This document shows positions 24,428 to 31,507 of a stretch of 34,033 nucleotides of DNA, one piece after another (the stretch's first letter is position 1; every line of letters starts with the position of its first letter). Source of the DNA: an uncultured Prevotellaceae bacterium (GTDB taxonomy: Bacteria; Bacteroidota; Bacteroidia; Bacteroidales; Bacteroidaceae); the NCBI GenBank assembly GCA_900316355.1, contig ONCQ01000027.1:1-34033 (forward strand), given 5' to 3'. The notes beneath the pieces are model-generated. The model worked only from the letters and a program-made list of their open reading frames with translations, was not told the origin of the DNA and did not search any database. Both the position numbers and the translations under genes were made by a program.

Positions 24428-25782
24428 CTCAATTCCAGTCGGTGGGTGATGCCGTGGGGCAGCTCATCATCGTAGTGTGAGACGATGATGAGCGTCACTT
24501 CCGGCGATGAGCAATAGTCCTCGATGATGCGCGTGGCGAGCAGGCGTCGGTAGTCGTCGAGGCCGTGGAAAGGCTCATCGAGGATGAGCAAGTCGGGCGA
24601 TTTCACGAAGGCGCGTGCGAGCAGACACATGCGTTGTTCACCGCTGCTGATCTGCAAGAAGGGGCGGTCGGCAAGTGTCTCGATGCCGAAGCGGCGCATC
24701 CATTCGATGCACACCTCGCGCTGTTCGGGGCGGGGCCTTACATAGAGCCCGACGCTGTCATGGAGTCCGCTGGCGACGATGTCGATGGAGGGTAGGTTCT
24801 TCTGATAAGCTCGATGCATCTCGGGACTGACATAGCCGATGTGCCGCTTGATATCCCAAATGCTCTCGCCTGTGCCGCGCCGACGGCCGAAGATTTCGAT
24901 GTCGCAGGCGTATGCTTGTGGGTTATCGGCGCAGACAAGGCTCAGAAGCGTTGATTTGCCTGAACCGTTCTTGCCCGTAAGAGCCCAGTGTTCACCTCGA
25001 TGTACAGTCCATGAAAGGTCGTTAAGGATGGTGTGCGAGCCGTAGCTGATGGTGACGTGGGAGAAGCGAAGGATTGTATGAGTGAAAAGTGAAGGAGTGA
25101 AAAGTGAAAAATTCGTTTTACTATTGCCGGTCGAAGATGATTGCTCTTCAGCGGATTCCGGTAATGTGTATTTTTCATTTTCCAATTTCCCATTTTTCAT
25201 TTCTATCACATTCGTGATAAAGTTGGGAATGTCTTTCTTGCGGCTTACTACCAGGATGACTTGCAGCCCTTCTTCGCGAATCAGCTGTTCGAGCGTGTCG
25301 CGTAGCTGCTGGCGTGCTTCTGTGTCGAGCCCGATGAAAGGGTTGTCGAGAATGAGCAGACGGGGCTTAGAGGCTAGAGCCTGTTGAAGCTGGTACTTGC
25401 GTAGCTCGCCGCTGGAGAGGCTGATGAGTGGCTGGCCGTTGACCATCGGCGTGTCCTCGTCGATGTCATGCTGGTTCCAGCGTTGTTGCAGGTAGTAGCT
25501 GACATCGCTGTCACCATAGCTGTCTCGGAAAGATAGAATCTTGATGTTCTCGCTGACGAGACGATGGTTGGCATCGCCAAAGTCGTAGCGTACCTCATTG
25601 CCGTAGAGCAGTGGCCAACGTCCTGTGAGGATTTCCACTAAGCGTGTCTTTCCCGAACCGTTAGGCCCAAGAATGGCCACTTGCTCACCCTCGTAGATAT
25701 CGAGCGTGACGGGCTCCGCCATCCTGTGCTCTGGATGGCGTGGTACTCCGTTTTCTATATGTATTACTGATCGTTTCACCAC
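24415..25782 (-). CDS. ModF-like protein with two ABC ATPase domains
   Basis: About 455 residues with two ATP-binding cassettes and no membrane segments. ABC1: Walker A GPNGSGKT (39-46), signature LSSGE, Walker B LLILDNPFIGLD. ABC2: Walker A GKNGSGKS (near 269), signature ISSGEQR, Walker B LLILDEPFHGLD. This pairing resembles ModF/PhrA-type proteins. The true partner and role are unknown. The frame is open to 25953 inside ruvC, but homology starts only after about 60 residues, so I choose the GTG pair at 25782/25779, 15 bases after the ruvC stop, giving an operon with ruvC. The linker between cassettes (about residues 194-236) is encoded by repeat-like DNA. Confidence 0.82.
   Translation of the reverse strand: MVKRSVIHIENGVPRHPEHRMAEPVTLDIYEGEQVAILGPNGSGKTRLVEILTGRWPLLYGNEVRYDFGDANHRLVSENIKILSFRDSYGDSDVSYYLQQRWNQHDIDEDTPMVNGQPLISLSSGELRKYQLQQALASKPRLLILDNPFIGLDTEARQQLRDTLEQLIREEGLQVILVVSRKKDIPNFITNVIEMKNGKLENEKYTLPESAEEQSSSTGNSKTNFSLFTPSLFTHTILRFSHVTISYGSHTILNDLSWTVHRGEHWALTGKNGSGKSTLLSLVCADNPQAYACDIEIFGRRRGTGESIWDIKRHIGYVSPEMHRAYQKNLPSIDIVASGLHDSVGLYVRPRPEQREVCIEWMRRFGIETLADRPFLQISSGEQRMCLLARAFVKSPDLLILDEPFHGLDDYRRLLATRIIEDYCSSPEVTLIIVSHYDDELPHGITHRLELRKPC
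25079..25200. repeat. Spacer-type short repeats inside ABC ATPase linker
   Basis: GAGTGAAAAGTGAA occurs twice in tandem (about 25079-25108), followed further on by AAATTGG/AAATGGG-type runs (25170-25200). These resemble intergenic repeats of the window (compare 414-428), yet are translated here as a low-complexity linker. Confidence 0.7.
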
Positions 25783-25798
25783 TTCGTTGTCTGACCTT

Positions 25799-26377
25799 TC
25801 AGCCTTCCAGGCCGTGAATCTTATCTTTGTTTTTGCGTGCGAACTCCTTCCATGATTTGGCACCTCCGGCAACTGTCGGACGGGAACTCTCAATGAAATG
25901 GCAGTAGGCGGCAGCGAGTCCGTCGGTGGCGTCGAGCCACGGGAGCATCGCATCCTCAGGAATCTTCAGCATCTGCTTGAGCATATAGGCCACCTGTTCC
26001 TTGGAGGCTCCCCCCTGACCTGTGATGGCCATCTTGATCTGCATTGGGGCATATTCGTGGATGGGCACCTGCCGGCTGATGGCTGCGGCCATAGCTACGC
26101 CCTGGGCGCGCCCCAACTTCAGCATCGACTGCACATTCTTTCCAAAAAATGGGGCCTCAATGGCCACCTCGTCAGGAAGATAACTCTCGATGATACCTGT
26201 AATGCGCTCGAAGATACGTCCTAATTTCAGGTAGTGGTCGGCGTACTTGCGCAGGTCGATGACACCCATAGTCACCATCTCCGCTTTGCGGCCGGTGACC
26301 TTGATGACACCGTAGCCCATAATCGTCGTGCCAGGGTCAATACCTAATATGATGCGTTCGGACGGCTTATTCTCCAT
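25799..26377 (-). CDS. ruvC: Holliday junction endonuclease RuvC
   Basis: The resolvase that cuts Holliday junctions with RuvAB. All four acidic catalytic residues are visible: Asp14 in [12 protein letters not shown], Glu74 in AIEAPFFG, and Asp149 and Asp152 in [13 protein letters not shown]. The [15 protein letters not shown] helix is also conserved. 192 residues, slightly longer than E. coli RuvC at the C-terminus. The start codon is the ATG of the last heptamer of a tandem repeat array, and the first residues (MENK) are encoded at the edge of that array. It sits between a DUF4286 gene and the double ABC ATPase, apparently in one operon. Confidence 0.97.
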   Translation of the reverse strand: MENKPSERIILGIDPGTTIMGYGVIKVTGRKAEMVTMGVIDLRKYADHYLKLGRIFERITGIIESYLPDEVAIEAPFFGKNVQSMLKLGRAQGVAMAAAISRQVPIHEYAPMQIKMAITGQGGASKEQVAYMLKQMLKIPEDAMLPWLDATDGLAAAYCHFIESSRPTVAGGAKSWKEFARKNKDKIHGLEG

Positions 26378-26426
26378 TCGTCATTCTCCATTCTCCATTC
26401 GTCATTCGTCATTCGTCATTCGTCAT
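26371..26426. repeat. Eight tandem heptamers spanning the ruvC start codon
   Basis: Eight 7-bp units alternating between TCGTCAT and TCTCCAT, ending 4 bases from the DUF4286 stop and including the ruvC ATG. On the coding strand each unit reads ATGACGA or ATGGAGA, giving an ATG every seven bases. Confidence 0.95.
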
Positions 26427-26429
26427 TCT

Positions 26430-26741
26430 TTACTCCTCCGTAATCACTTCCATCATCGTGGAGAAACCAATGATGCGGTTGTCGAAAGTCTTCAACAACT
26501 CTTCGCCCAGTCGCTTGCCCTGCTTGACGAACCAATAATGGAGGCGGGCGGTGCTTTCGACCTCAAACTGCAGGGCGAAGCATTCCGTGCCCTCCTCCTT
26601 ATGTGAGAGGATTCGGGAGAGGCGCCCGTTGTTCATGTGTCCGAATTCGCGCACCTGAGGTAGCATCACCTCATGCACCCAGATGACGAAGTTGCGTGCA
26701 TCTGTTTCGGGCATCTGATAAGTGGTATTGTAAAGTATCAT
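26430..26741 (-). CDS. DUF4286 family protein
   Basis: A 103-residue cytoplasmic protein (MILYNTTYQMPETDARNF...) resembling the DUF4286 family, which is widespread in Bacteroidota and often next to ruvC. It looks like a small alpha/beta (ferredoxin-like) fold; the function is unknown. First gene of the DUF4286-ruvC-ABC ATPase operon, with only the heptamer array separating it from ruvC. A TAATTTTG box ends 4 bases before the ATG, so its message may be nearly leaderless. Confidence 0.88.
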   Translation of the reverse strand: MILYNTTYQMPETDARNFVIWVHEVMLPQVREFGHMNNGRLSRILSHKEEGTECFALQFEVESTARLHYWFVKQGKRLGEELLKTFDNRIIGFSTMMEVITEE

Positions 26742-26745
26742 GGTG

Positions 26746-26753
26746 CAAAATTA
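26746..26753 (-). promoter_or_regulatory. -7 box directly at the DUF4286 start codon
   Basis: TAATTTTG on the minus strand fits TAnnTTTG and is followed by CACCATG. Transcription starting the usual 5-7 bases downstream would begin at or next to the start codon. Confidence 0.4.
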
Positions 26754-26818
26754 GATATTTCTGCGCACAAAAGGGCGCTTTTCATGCTTTTTTTGATGAA
26801 TAATTCACGAAAACATAT

Positions 26819-26826
26819 TAAATTTG
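26819..26826 (+). promoter_or_regulatory. Bacteroidota -7 box for DUF1573 gene
   Basis: TAAATTTG matches TAnnTTTG. A T-run ending TTTG lies 23 bases upstream (26788-26795). It supports ATG 26872 over an open frame starting at 26824. Confidence 0.5.
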
Positions 26827-26871
26827 CACCTGAATAGCGACATAAACTCTCTAAAAACGATAAAAACAATC

Positions 26872-27303
26872 ATGAAGAAAAGCATTCTTGTCCTGCTTTT
26901 GATGGCAGGTGTGATGAGTCTCAGCGCTGCTGAACCTCAGAAGACTACCGTGAATGTGGCTGTACAGCAGAACGAAAAACATGCTGACATCAAGTTTGAG
27001 ACCCTGACCCATGACTTCGGCACGTTCTCTGAAGCAAATCCTGTCGTGAAGTGTGTCTTCACTTTCACTAACGTCGGTGATGCTCCTCTCATCCTCCATC
27101 AGGCCATCGCCAGCTGTGGCTGCACGGTTCCCACCTACACGAAAGAGCCTATCAATCCCGGTGCAAGCGGGCAGATTGAAGTGACCTACAACGGAAAGGG
27201 TAAGTTCCCTGGACGTTTCACGAAGAAAATCACAGTGCGTTCCAATGCACGAGAGAACAGCGTCGTCAACCTGACTATTACGGGTGAAATGACGAAAGAG
27301 TAA
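26872..27303 (+). CDS. DUF1573 exported protein
   Basis: A 143-residue secreted protein. A signal peptide (MKKSILVLLLMAGVMSLSA, probable cleavage before AEPQK) is followed by one DUF1573 Ig-like domain with the family's landmarks: KFETLTHDFGTFSE, VFTFTNVGDAPLIL, and the ASCGCTVP motif with two Cys, then GQIEVTYNGKGKFPGRFTKKITV. Such domains are abundant in the Bacteroidota envelope; their role is unclear. The start follows from the -7 box and the signal peptide. The DUF2264 gene begins 44 bases later on the same strand. Confidence 0.93.
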   Translation: MKKSILVLLLMAGVMSLSAAEPQKTTVNVAVQQNEKHADIKFETLTHDFGTFSEANPVVKCVFTFTNVGDAPLILHQAIASCGCTVPTYTKEPINPGASGQIEVTYNGKGKFPGRFTKKITVRSNARENSVVNLTITGEMTKE

Positions 27304-27347
27304 TGATAGGATATTCCTGGTAACACATATATAATAAGGTGTACATG

Positions 27348-28667
27348 ATGAAACGGTTATTGTTGACATTCGCCGCTGCCCTGTTCGTCATGGGTGCGAC
27401 GGCTGGATCGAAGGCAAAGAAACAACCAGCGAATCCGTTGGGTGACGGTCAAAGCGACCGAGCCTATTGGGTGGAGTTGGCCTACACAATGGCAGCTCCC
27501 GTTCTGGAGAATATGGCCAATGGCACACTCCAGCAGAATATGAAGTTGGAGCTGTCACCCACGTGGGACAACCGTGACAAAAAGGTGGCATACATGGAGT
27601 GCTTCGGGCGCCTCATGGCTGGCATCGCACCTTGGTTGACACTGCCCGACGATGATACCCCTGAAGGGTTGAAGCGTAAGCAGCTGCGCGAGTGGGCGTT
27701 GAAGGCCTACAAGAACGCCGTCGATCCTGAGAGCCCCGACTATCTCGGTTGGACAAGCGGTGGTCAGACCCTTGTCGATGCCGCCTATGTGGTTGAGAGC
27801 TTGTTCCGCGGTTACAAGGCCTTGTGGGAACCCCTTGATTCGCTCACGAAAGCACGTTACATCAAAGAGCTGCAGGGCCTGCGTCGCTATGACCCGCCCT
27901 ATACCAACTGGCTGCTGTTCTGCGGCATGGAAGAGAGCTTCCTGATGTATGCCGGTGGTCAGTACGATGCCTTCCGCATCAAAATGGCCATGAGCAAGGT
28001 GGAGGAGTGGTACATTGGCGATGGCCTTTACAGCGACGGTCCTTCTTTCGCCTTTGACTACTACAATGCCTTTGTCATCCAGCCGATGTATGTGGAGTGC
28101 CTGCAGATGGTAGCTGCCAAGCAACCCAACAACACCTATCTGATTCGCTCGCATGGCGACAAGCGCAATGGTGCCAAGAGCCGCTTGGGCGTCGTCACGG
28201 AGCGAATGCAGAAGTATGCCGTCATCCTGGAGCGCTTTATCTCTCCCGAAGGCACGTTCCCCGTTGTAGGTCGCTCGATTCCTTATCGTCTCGCTGTGCT
28301 GCAACCTTTGGCACAGCTGGCATGGATGAAGCAACTTCCCAAGGAACTCACCAACGGACAGGTGCGCGCCGGCATCACCGCCGTCATGAAACGTATGTTC
28401 GAGGGTAAGGGAAAAACCAATTTCACCGAGGATGGCTATCTGACCATCGGTTTCGTGGGTTCACACCCGAATGTGGCTGATTGGTACACCAACAACGGCT
28501 CGCTCTACATGACCAGCCTCGCCTTCATGCCCCTTGGCTTGCCCGCCGACGATCCTTTCTGGACGGATGCTCCTGAGAAGTGGACTTCCAAGAAAGCATG
28601 GGAAGGTGACGACTTCCCCAAGGACCACAAGTGGAACATCAATCGTCAGCAGTTGTACTGGGAATAA
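27348..28667 (+). CDS. DUF2264 family exported protein
   Basis: About 439 residues with a signal peptide (MKRLLLTFAAALFVMGATAG) followed by a DUF2264 domain over most of its length: RAYWVELAYTMAAPVLENMANGTL near the start, then ECFGRLMAGIAPWL and a Trp/Tyr-rich all-helical region (FCGMEESFLMYAGGQYD, DGLYSDGPSFAFDYYN, VVGRSIPYR). The fold is probably an alpha/alpha barrel as in several polysaccharide-active families; some relatives have been linked to glycoside hydrolysis, but I cannot assign a substrate. ATG 27345 is an equally possible start. It ends at a strong bidirectional terminator and may be cotranscribed with the DUF1573 gene. Confidence 0.9.
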   Translation: MKRLLLTFAAALFVMGATAGSKAKKQPANPLGDGQSDRAYWVELAYTMAAPVLENMANGTLQQNMKLELSPTWDNRDKKVAYMECFGRLMAGIAPWLTLPDDDTPEGLKRKQLREWALKAYKNAVDPESPDYLGWTSGGQTLVDAAYVVESLFRGYKALWEPLDSLTKARYIKELQGLRRYDPPYTNWLLFCGMEESFLMYAGGQYDAFRIKMAMSKVEEWYIGDGLYSDGPSFAFDYYNAFVIQPMYVECLQMVAAKQPNNTYLIRSHGDKRNGAKSRLGVVTERMQKYAVILERFISPEGTFPVVGRSIPYRLAVLQPLAQLAWMKQLPKELTNGQVRAGITAVMKRMFEGKGKTNFTEDGYLTIGFVGSHPNVADWYTNNGSLYMTSLAFMPLGLPADDPFWTDAPEKWTSKKAWEGDDFPKDHKWNINRQQLYWE

Positions 28668-28679
28668 TTGCGAGATAAA

Positions 28680-28720
28680 AAAATCGGGGCGGCTCACATA
28701 GGGGCCGCCCCGATTTTGTT
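28680..28720. terminator. Bidirectional hairpin terminator (DUF2264 / holin-like)
   Basis: A perfect 14-bp stem AAAATCGGGGCGGC (28680-28693 with 28704-28717) and a 10-base loop, between the ends of two convergent genes. A/T runs flank both arms. Confidence 0.9.
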
Positions 28721-28733
28721 TGTTTTCGATGGA

Positions 28734-29342
28734 TTATCTACGCCGTTTCCGTCCCAGACCAAAGACGCTGCGGATAGCAGCTACAGCGCTGAGCCCCATT
28801 TGCAGACCGCGATAGATGTTCCATCCGTTCTGCAGCAGGTTGGCGGCGCTTTCCCAGCGGTTACGCGCGGCGGGAATCGGTGCCATAAGCTGGTTGGCCG
28901 TCTCCTTGATTTCATTCTGGTTCTCTTCCAGTTTCTGCGTCACGCGTTCTTTCTCCTGTGCAAGGCCTTCCTCAGTGGGTTGGGTGAGGGAAGAGGCCAG
29001 CAGCGAGACGATGAACTGGGCCGTGGGAACCACCACCCAAGCCTTACGGTTGACATAGAAGATGAAGGACACGAGCAACAACCCCCCGGCGACGATGGCG
29101 AAGCCCAGTACCTCGTTATTCAACAAGGTTCCCAGCCAGTAGGCCAAGGCAAAGCCGGCGAAGAGCAGCACCATGGATCCAACGAGAAGGAGAACTGTAC
29201 AGAGCAGGATGGCAGAGAACAGGCGCGTCAACACCTGCGCACTGTTGAGGCTTAACAATTCCTTCTGCAGCGTGAGATGGTCCTTCACCTGTTGGAAGAG
29301 GTGCGTGAACTGCGAGGTGGTCTGTTCGTTGGTGAGACCCAT
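28734..29342 (-). CDS. Phage-holin-superfamily membrane protein
   Basis: 202 residues. An amphipathic N-terminal helix (TSQFTHLFQQVKDHLTLQKELLSLNSAQ) precedes two adjacent membrane segments (about 41-70 and 77-98). A Glu/Gln-rich helical part and a basic C-terminus (GLGRKRRR) follow. This layout is that of the 'phage holin family' (holin superfamily III) proteins, which in Bacteroidota are usually chromosomal envelope proteins unrelated to phage. Its start shares one base with the ytxH stop (TAATG). Role unknown; envelope stress is a guess from the YtxH neighbour. Confidence 0.85.
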   Translation of the reverse strand: MGLTNEQTTSQFTHLFQQVKDHLTLQKELLSLNSAQVLTRLFSAILLCTVLLLVGSMVLLFAGFALAYWLGTLLNNEVLGFAIVAGGLLLVSFIFYVNRKAWVVVPTAQFIVSLLASSLTQPTEEGLAQEKERVTQKLEENQNEIKETANQLMAPIPAARNRWESAANLLQNGWNIYRGLQMGLSAVAAIRSVFGLGRKRRR

Positions 29343-29554
29343 TATTCAGCGTCTTCAGTGTTGCTGAGTTCCTCGGTGATGTCGCTTACGAGCGCGTCCA
29401 TTTCCTTGCGGTTGAGGCGGATGCCGCGCTTGCGGAGAGCTTCAGCGATACGTTCGCGGGTGTCAGCACCCTTCTCAGGAGCCAAAAGAATACCGGCAGC
29501 AGCTCCTACCAGAGCACCACCGATGAAAGTGATGAAATAGTTGAGTGTTTTCAT
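29342..29554 (-). CDS. YtxH domain protein
   Basis: A 70-residue protein with one N-terminal membrane segment (YFITFIGGALVGAAAGILLAP) followed directly by EKGADTRERIAEALRKRGI, the classic YtxH pattern GAxxGxLxAPxxGxxTR. Related Gram-positive proteins respond to general stress. It is the first gene of a two-gene unit with the holin-superfamily protein, overlapping it by one base. A -7 box lies about 50 bases upstream. Confidence 0.92.
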   Translation of the reverse strand: MKTLNYFITFIGGALVGAAAGILLAPEKGADTRERIAEALRKRGIRLNRKEMDALVSDITEELSNTEDAE

Positions 29555-29600
29555 TGTGATAAATATTTTAAAGGGTTAGTAAATTTGTCATTCGACAGTG

Positions 29601-29608
29601 CAAATATA
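29601..29608 (-). promoter_or_regulatory. Bacteroidota -7 box for ytxH-holin pair
   Basis: TATATTTG on the minus strand matches TAnnTTTG, about 47 bases upstream of the ytxH ATG. No clear -33 element. Confidence 0.5.
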
Positions 29609-29725
29609 GTGTTTTTTTCTTCTAATTCAGCGTTTTTATGCGAGAAAAATGAAAAAATGAGGAATAAACGCTTGATTTTAACATTTTTTTTGTATCAAAG
29701 TCCATTATGTATTACACTTTTGTTG

Positions 29726-29733
29726 TATCTTTG
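29726..29733 (+). promoter_or_regulatory. Bacteroidota -7 box for SPOR lipoprotein
   Basis: TATCTTTG matches TAnnTTTG. A start near 29740 gives a leader of about 35 bases to ATG 29776 and disfavours the in-frame ATG at 29746. Confidence 0.5.
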
Positions 29734-29775
29734 TCGCGAAAATAATTGTTCAATTTAAAAAGGAGTATAAAAGTA

Positions 29776-30252
29776 ATGAAAAACTATTTTCTTTTGGGCG
29801 CTGCCGTATGTGTAGCCGTTTCTATGGTTTCCTGCAAGAGCAGTGAAAGCGCATACAAGAAAGCCTATGAGAAGGCTAAACAACAGCAGACAACAACCGA
29901 AGCCCCCGTACAGCAGAGCACCGTCGTGGCTCCCACCACTACCGTGGCTCCTGTTCAGACCGTGACCACTACTCCCGTGGCAAATGAAAGCACTCGCACC
30001 GAGAGCCTCACGCTTGTCAGCGGTACTGGCATCAAGGCTTTCAGCGTCGTCGTAGGTAGCTTCAGCATCAAGGCCAATGCAGAGAATCTGCAGAAGAAGC
30101 TTAACGGCGAAGGTTATGCCGCACAGTTGGCCATGAATCCCCAAGGCATGTATCGCGTGATTGCATCGACCTTCGATGACCTCAACAGCGCCGTACAGAG
30201 CCGCAACGCACTCCGTGCTCAGTATGCTGACGCATGGTTGCTCCGCAAATAA
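29776..30252 (+). CDS. SPOR-domain lipoprotein
   Basis: 158 residues in three parts. The lipoprotein signal ends in SMVSC (Cys20). A Gln/Thr/Pro/Val-rich linker (about 40-80) follows. The C-terminal SPOR domain (about 93-158) has FSVVVGSFSIKANAENLQKKL, GMYRVIASTFDDLNSA and a final DAWLLRK. SPOR domains bind glycan strands stripped of stem peptides at division sites, so the protein is probably envelope-anchored and peptidoglycan-binding. It has its own -7 box and a terminator, so is monocistronic. The start is chosen from the -7 box and signal peptide. Confidence 0.93.
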   Translation: MKNYFLLGAAVCVAVSMVSCKSSESAYKKAYEKAKQQQTTTEAPVQQSTVVAPTTTVAPVQTVTTTPVANESTRTESLTLVSGTGIKAFSVVVGSFSIKANAENLQKKLNGEGYAAQLAMNPQGMYRVIASTFDDLNSAVQSRNALRAQYADAWLLRK

Positions 30253-30295
30253 CAAAGGCATTTCTTTTTGGTAAAGTGAATATATGTAAGATTTT

Positions 30296-30332
30296 AGCAA
30301 GGGTGGGCTGTGAAGCTAACCCTTGCTTTTTT
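30296..30332 (+). terminator. Intrinsic terminator after SPOR gene
   Basis: A 9-bp stem AGCAAGGGT (30296-30304 with 30319-30327) followed by TTTTT. It separates the SPOR gene from ruvX. Confidence 0.85.
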
Positions 30333-30343
30333 ATTCCTTCACC

Positions 30344-30382
30344 TCTTAAACCCTTTAAACTCTAAACTTTAAACTCTAAACT
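30344..30382. repeat. Degenerate TAAACTCTAAACTT repeats ahead of ruvX
   Basis: About three imperfect copies of TTTAAACTCTAAAC directly before the ruvX ATG at 30388. Similar short repeats (AAATCGTAAATCG) fill the 21-base gap between ruvX and def (about 30792-30815). Confidence 0.7.
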
Positions 30383-30387
30383 AATAA

Positions 30388-30807
30388 ATGCGTATCCTCG
30401 CCATTGATTACGGACAGAAGCGTACAGGCATAGCGGTCACAGACCCCCTGCAGCTCATTGCCAATGGGCTGACAACCGTGGCCACGAAAGACTTGGAAAC
30501 TTTCGTGACGAGCTATGTCCAGAGTGAACCCGTAGAGCGCATCATCGTGGGTCACCCTCGCCAGATGAATGGCGAGGATAGCGAGAATATGCGTCGCATC
30601 ACACCTTTTGTGAACCGGCTGCGTAAACTTTTGCCCACAATTCCTGTCGAATTATACGACGAGCGTTTCACCAGCGTCCTGGCCCATCGCGCGATGCTCG
30701 ACAGCGGCATCGGCCGCAAGGCGCGTCAGAACAAAGCCCTCGTCGATGAGATATCCGCCACCATCATCCTCCAAGGATGGATGGAACAGTTAAATCGTAA
30801 ATCGTAA
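30388..30807 (+). CDS. ruvX: RuvX/YqgF putative pre-16S rRNA nuclease
   Basis: 139 residues with the RNase H-like YqgF fold: ILAIDYGQKRTGIAVTD with Asp7 at the N-terminus, IIVGHPRQMNG, ELYDERFTS, and the C-terminal VDEISATIILQGWME carrying the last acidic residues. In E. coli YqgF matures the 5' end of 16S rRNA; the Holliday-junction role in the name is by fold similarity. First gene of a ruvX-def-TPR unit on the plus strand, 21 bases from def. Confidence 0.95.
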   Translation: MRILAIDYGQKRTGIAVTDPLQLIANGLTTVATKDLETFVTSYVQSEPVERIIVGHPRQMNGEDSENMRRITPFVNRLRKLLPTIPVELYDERFTSVLAHRAMLDSGIGRKARQNKALVDEISATIILQGWMEQLNRKS

Positions 30808-30828
30808 ATTGTCAAATTGTAAAATAAT

Positions 30829-31386
30829 ATGGTTCTTCCCATCTACACACTCGGTCAGCCTGTCCTTCGCAAAGTAGCAGAGGAAGTTGATCCCAATGAC
30901 CCTGAACTGGCACAGTTTGTTCAGGATATGTTTGACACTTTAGACCGCAGCAGCGGCATCGGCCTGGCTGCCCCGCAGGTGGGTCGTTCGCAACGCGTGG
31001 TCATCATCGATCTGAATCCCATCAAGGATGACTACCCTCAGTACGACGGCTATCGCCACGTGTTCTACAACCCCTACATCGAAGAATACGACAAATCACA
31101 CCAGGAGTCGATGGACGAAGGCTGCCTCTCATTGCCTGGCATGAGTGAGACCGTGAAGCGTCCCACGCGTATCCGTGTCAGCTACCTCGATGAGAACTTC
31201 CAGGAACACGATGAATGGGTTGACGGTTATCTCGCCCGTGTCATGCAACATGAGTTTGACCACCTCGACGGCAAGGTCTATACCGACCATATCGTTGGCT
31301 TGCGCAAGCAGATGATCAAGGGCAAACTGAATGACATCATGAAGGGGCGCTTCTCCTGTGACTACAAGGTCAAGGTGAAACGATAA
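30829..31386 (+). CDS. def: Peptide deformylase
   Basis: Removes the formyl group from N-terminal Met of new proteins. 185 residues with all three motifs: GIGLAAPQVG (43-52), EGCLSLP with metal ligand Cys99, and QHEFDH with His141, catalytic Glu142 and His145. A 13-residue insertion-like stretch between motifs 1 and 2 (IKDDYPQYDGYRH) is common in Bacteroidota enzymes. It is followed by a large inverted repeat that reaches into the next gene. Confidence 0.98.
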   Translation: MVLPIYTLGQPVLRKVAEEVDPNDPELAQFVQDMFDTLDRSSGIGLAAPQVGRSQRVVIIDLNPIKDDYPQYDGYRHVFYNPYIEEYDKSHQESMDEGCLSLPGMSETVKRPTRIRVSYLDENFQEHDEWVDGYLARVMQHEFDHLDGKVYTDHIVGLRKQMIKGKLNDIMKGRFSCDYKVKVKR

Positions 31387-31390
31387 AAAG

Positions 31391-31507
31391 ACCCACCCCC
31401 TGCCCCTCCCTTGTAAGGAGGGGAGTAGCTACCATACATGATGAGAAAATTAAACCTTGCCAACATTTTACTCCCCTCCTTACAAGGGAGGGGCAGGGGG
31501 GTGGGTC
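31391..31507. repeat. 35-bp inverted repeat flanking and entering the TPR gene start
   Basis: Left arm 31391-31425 and right arm 31471-31506 are reverse complements except for one extra G in the right arm. Each arm also contains its own smaller palindrome (CCCCTCC...GGAGGGG). The left arm is intergenic; the right arm is translated within the TPR protein's signal peptide. The start codon lies in the 45-base loop. Confidence 0.95.

Noticed and set aside
25783-25953. N-terminal extension of the ABC ATPase into ruvC
   Set aside because: It overlaps 155 bases of ruvC in another frame and has no ABC homology; a GTG start after the ruvC stop fits better.
28734-29342. Holin-like gene as evidence of a prophage
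   Set aside because: No lysin, capsid, tail or integrase genes nearby; this holin superfamily is a normal chromosomal family in Bacteroidota.
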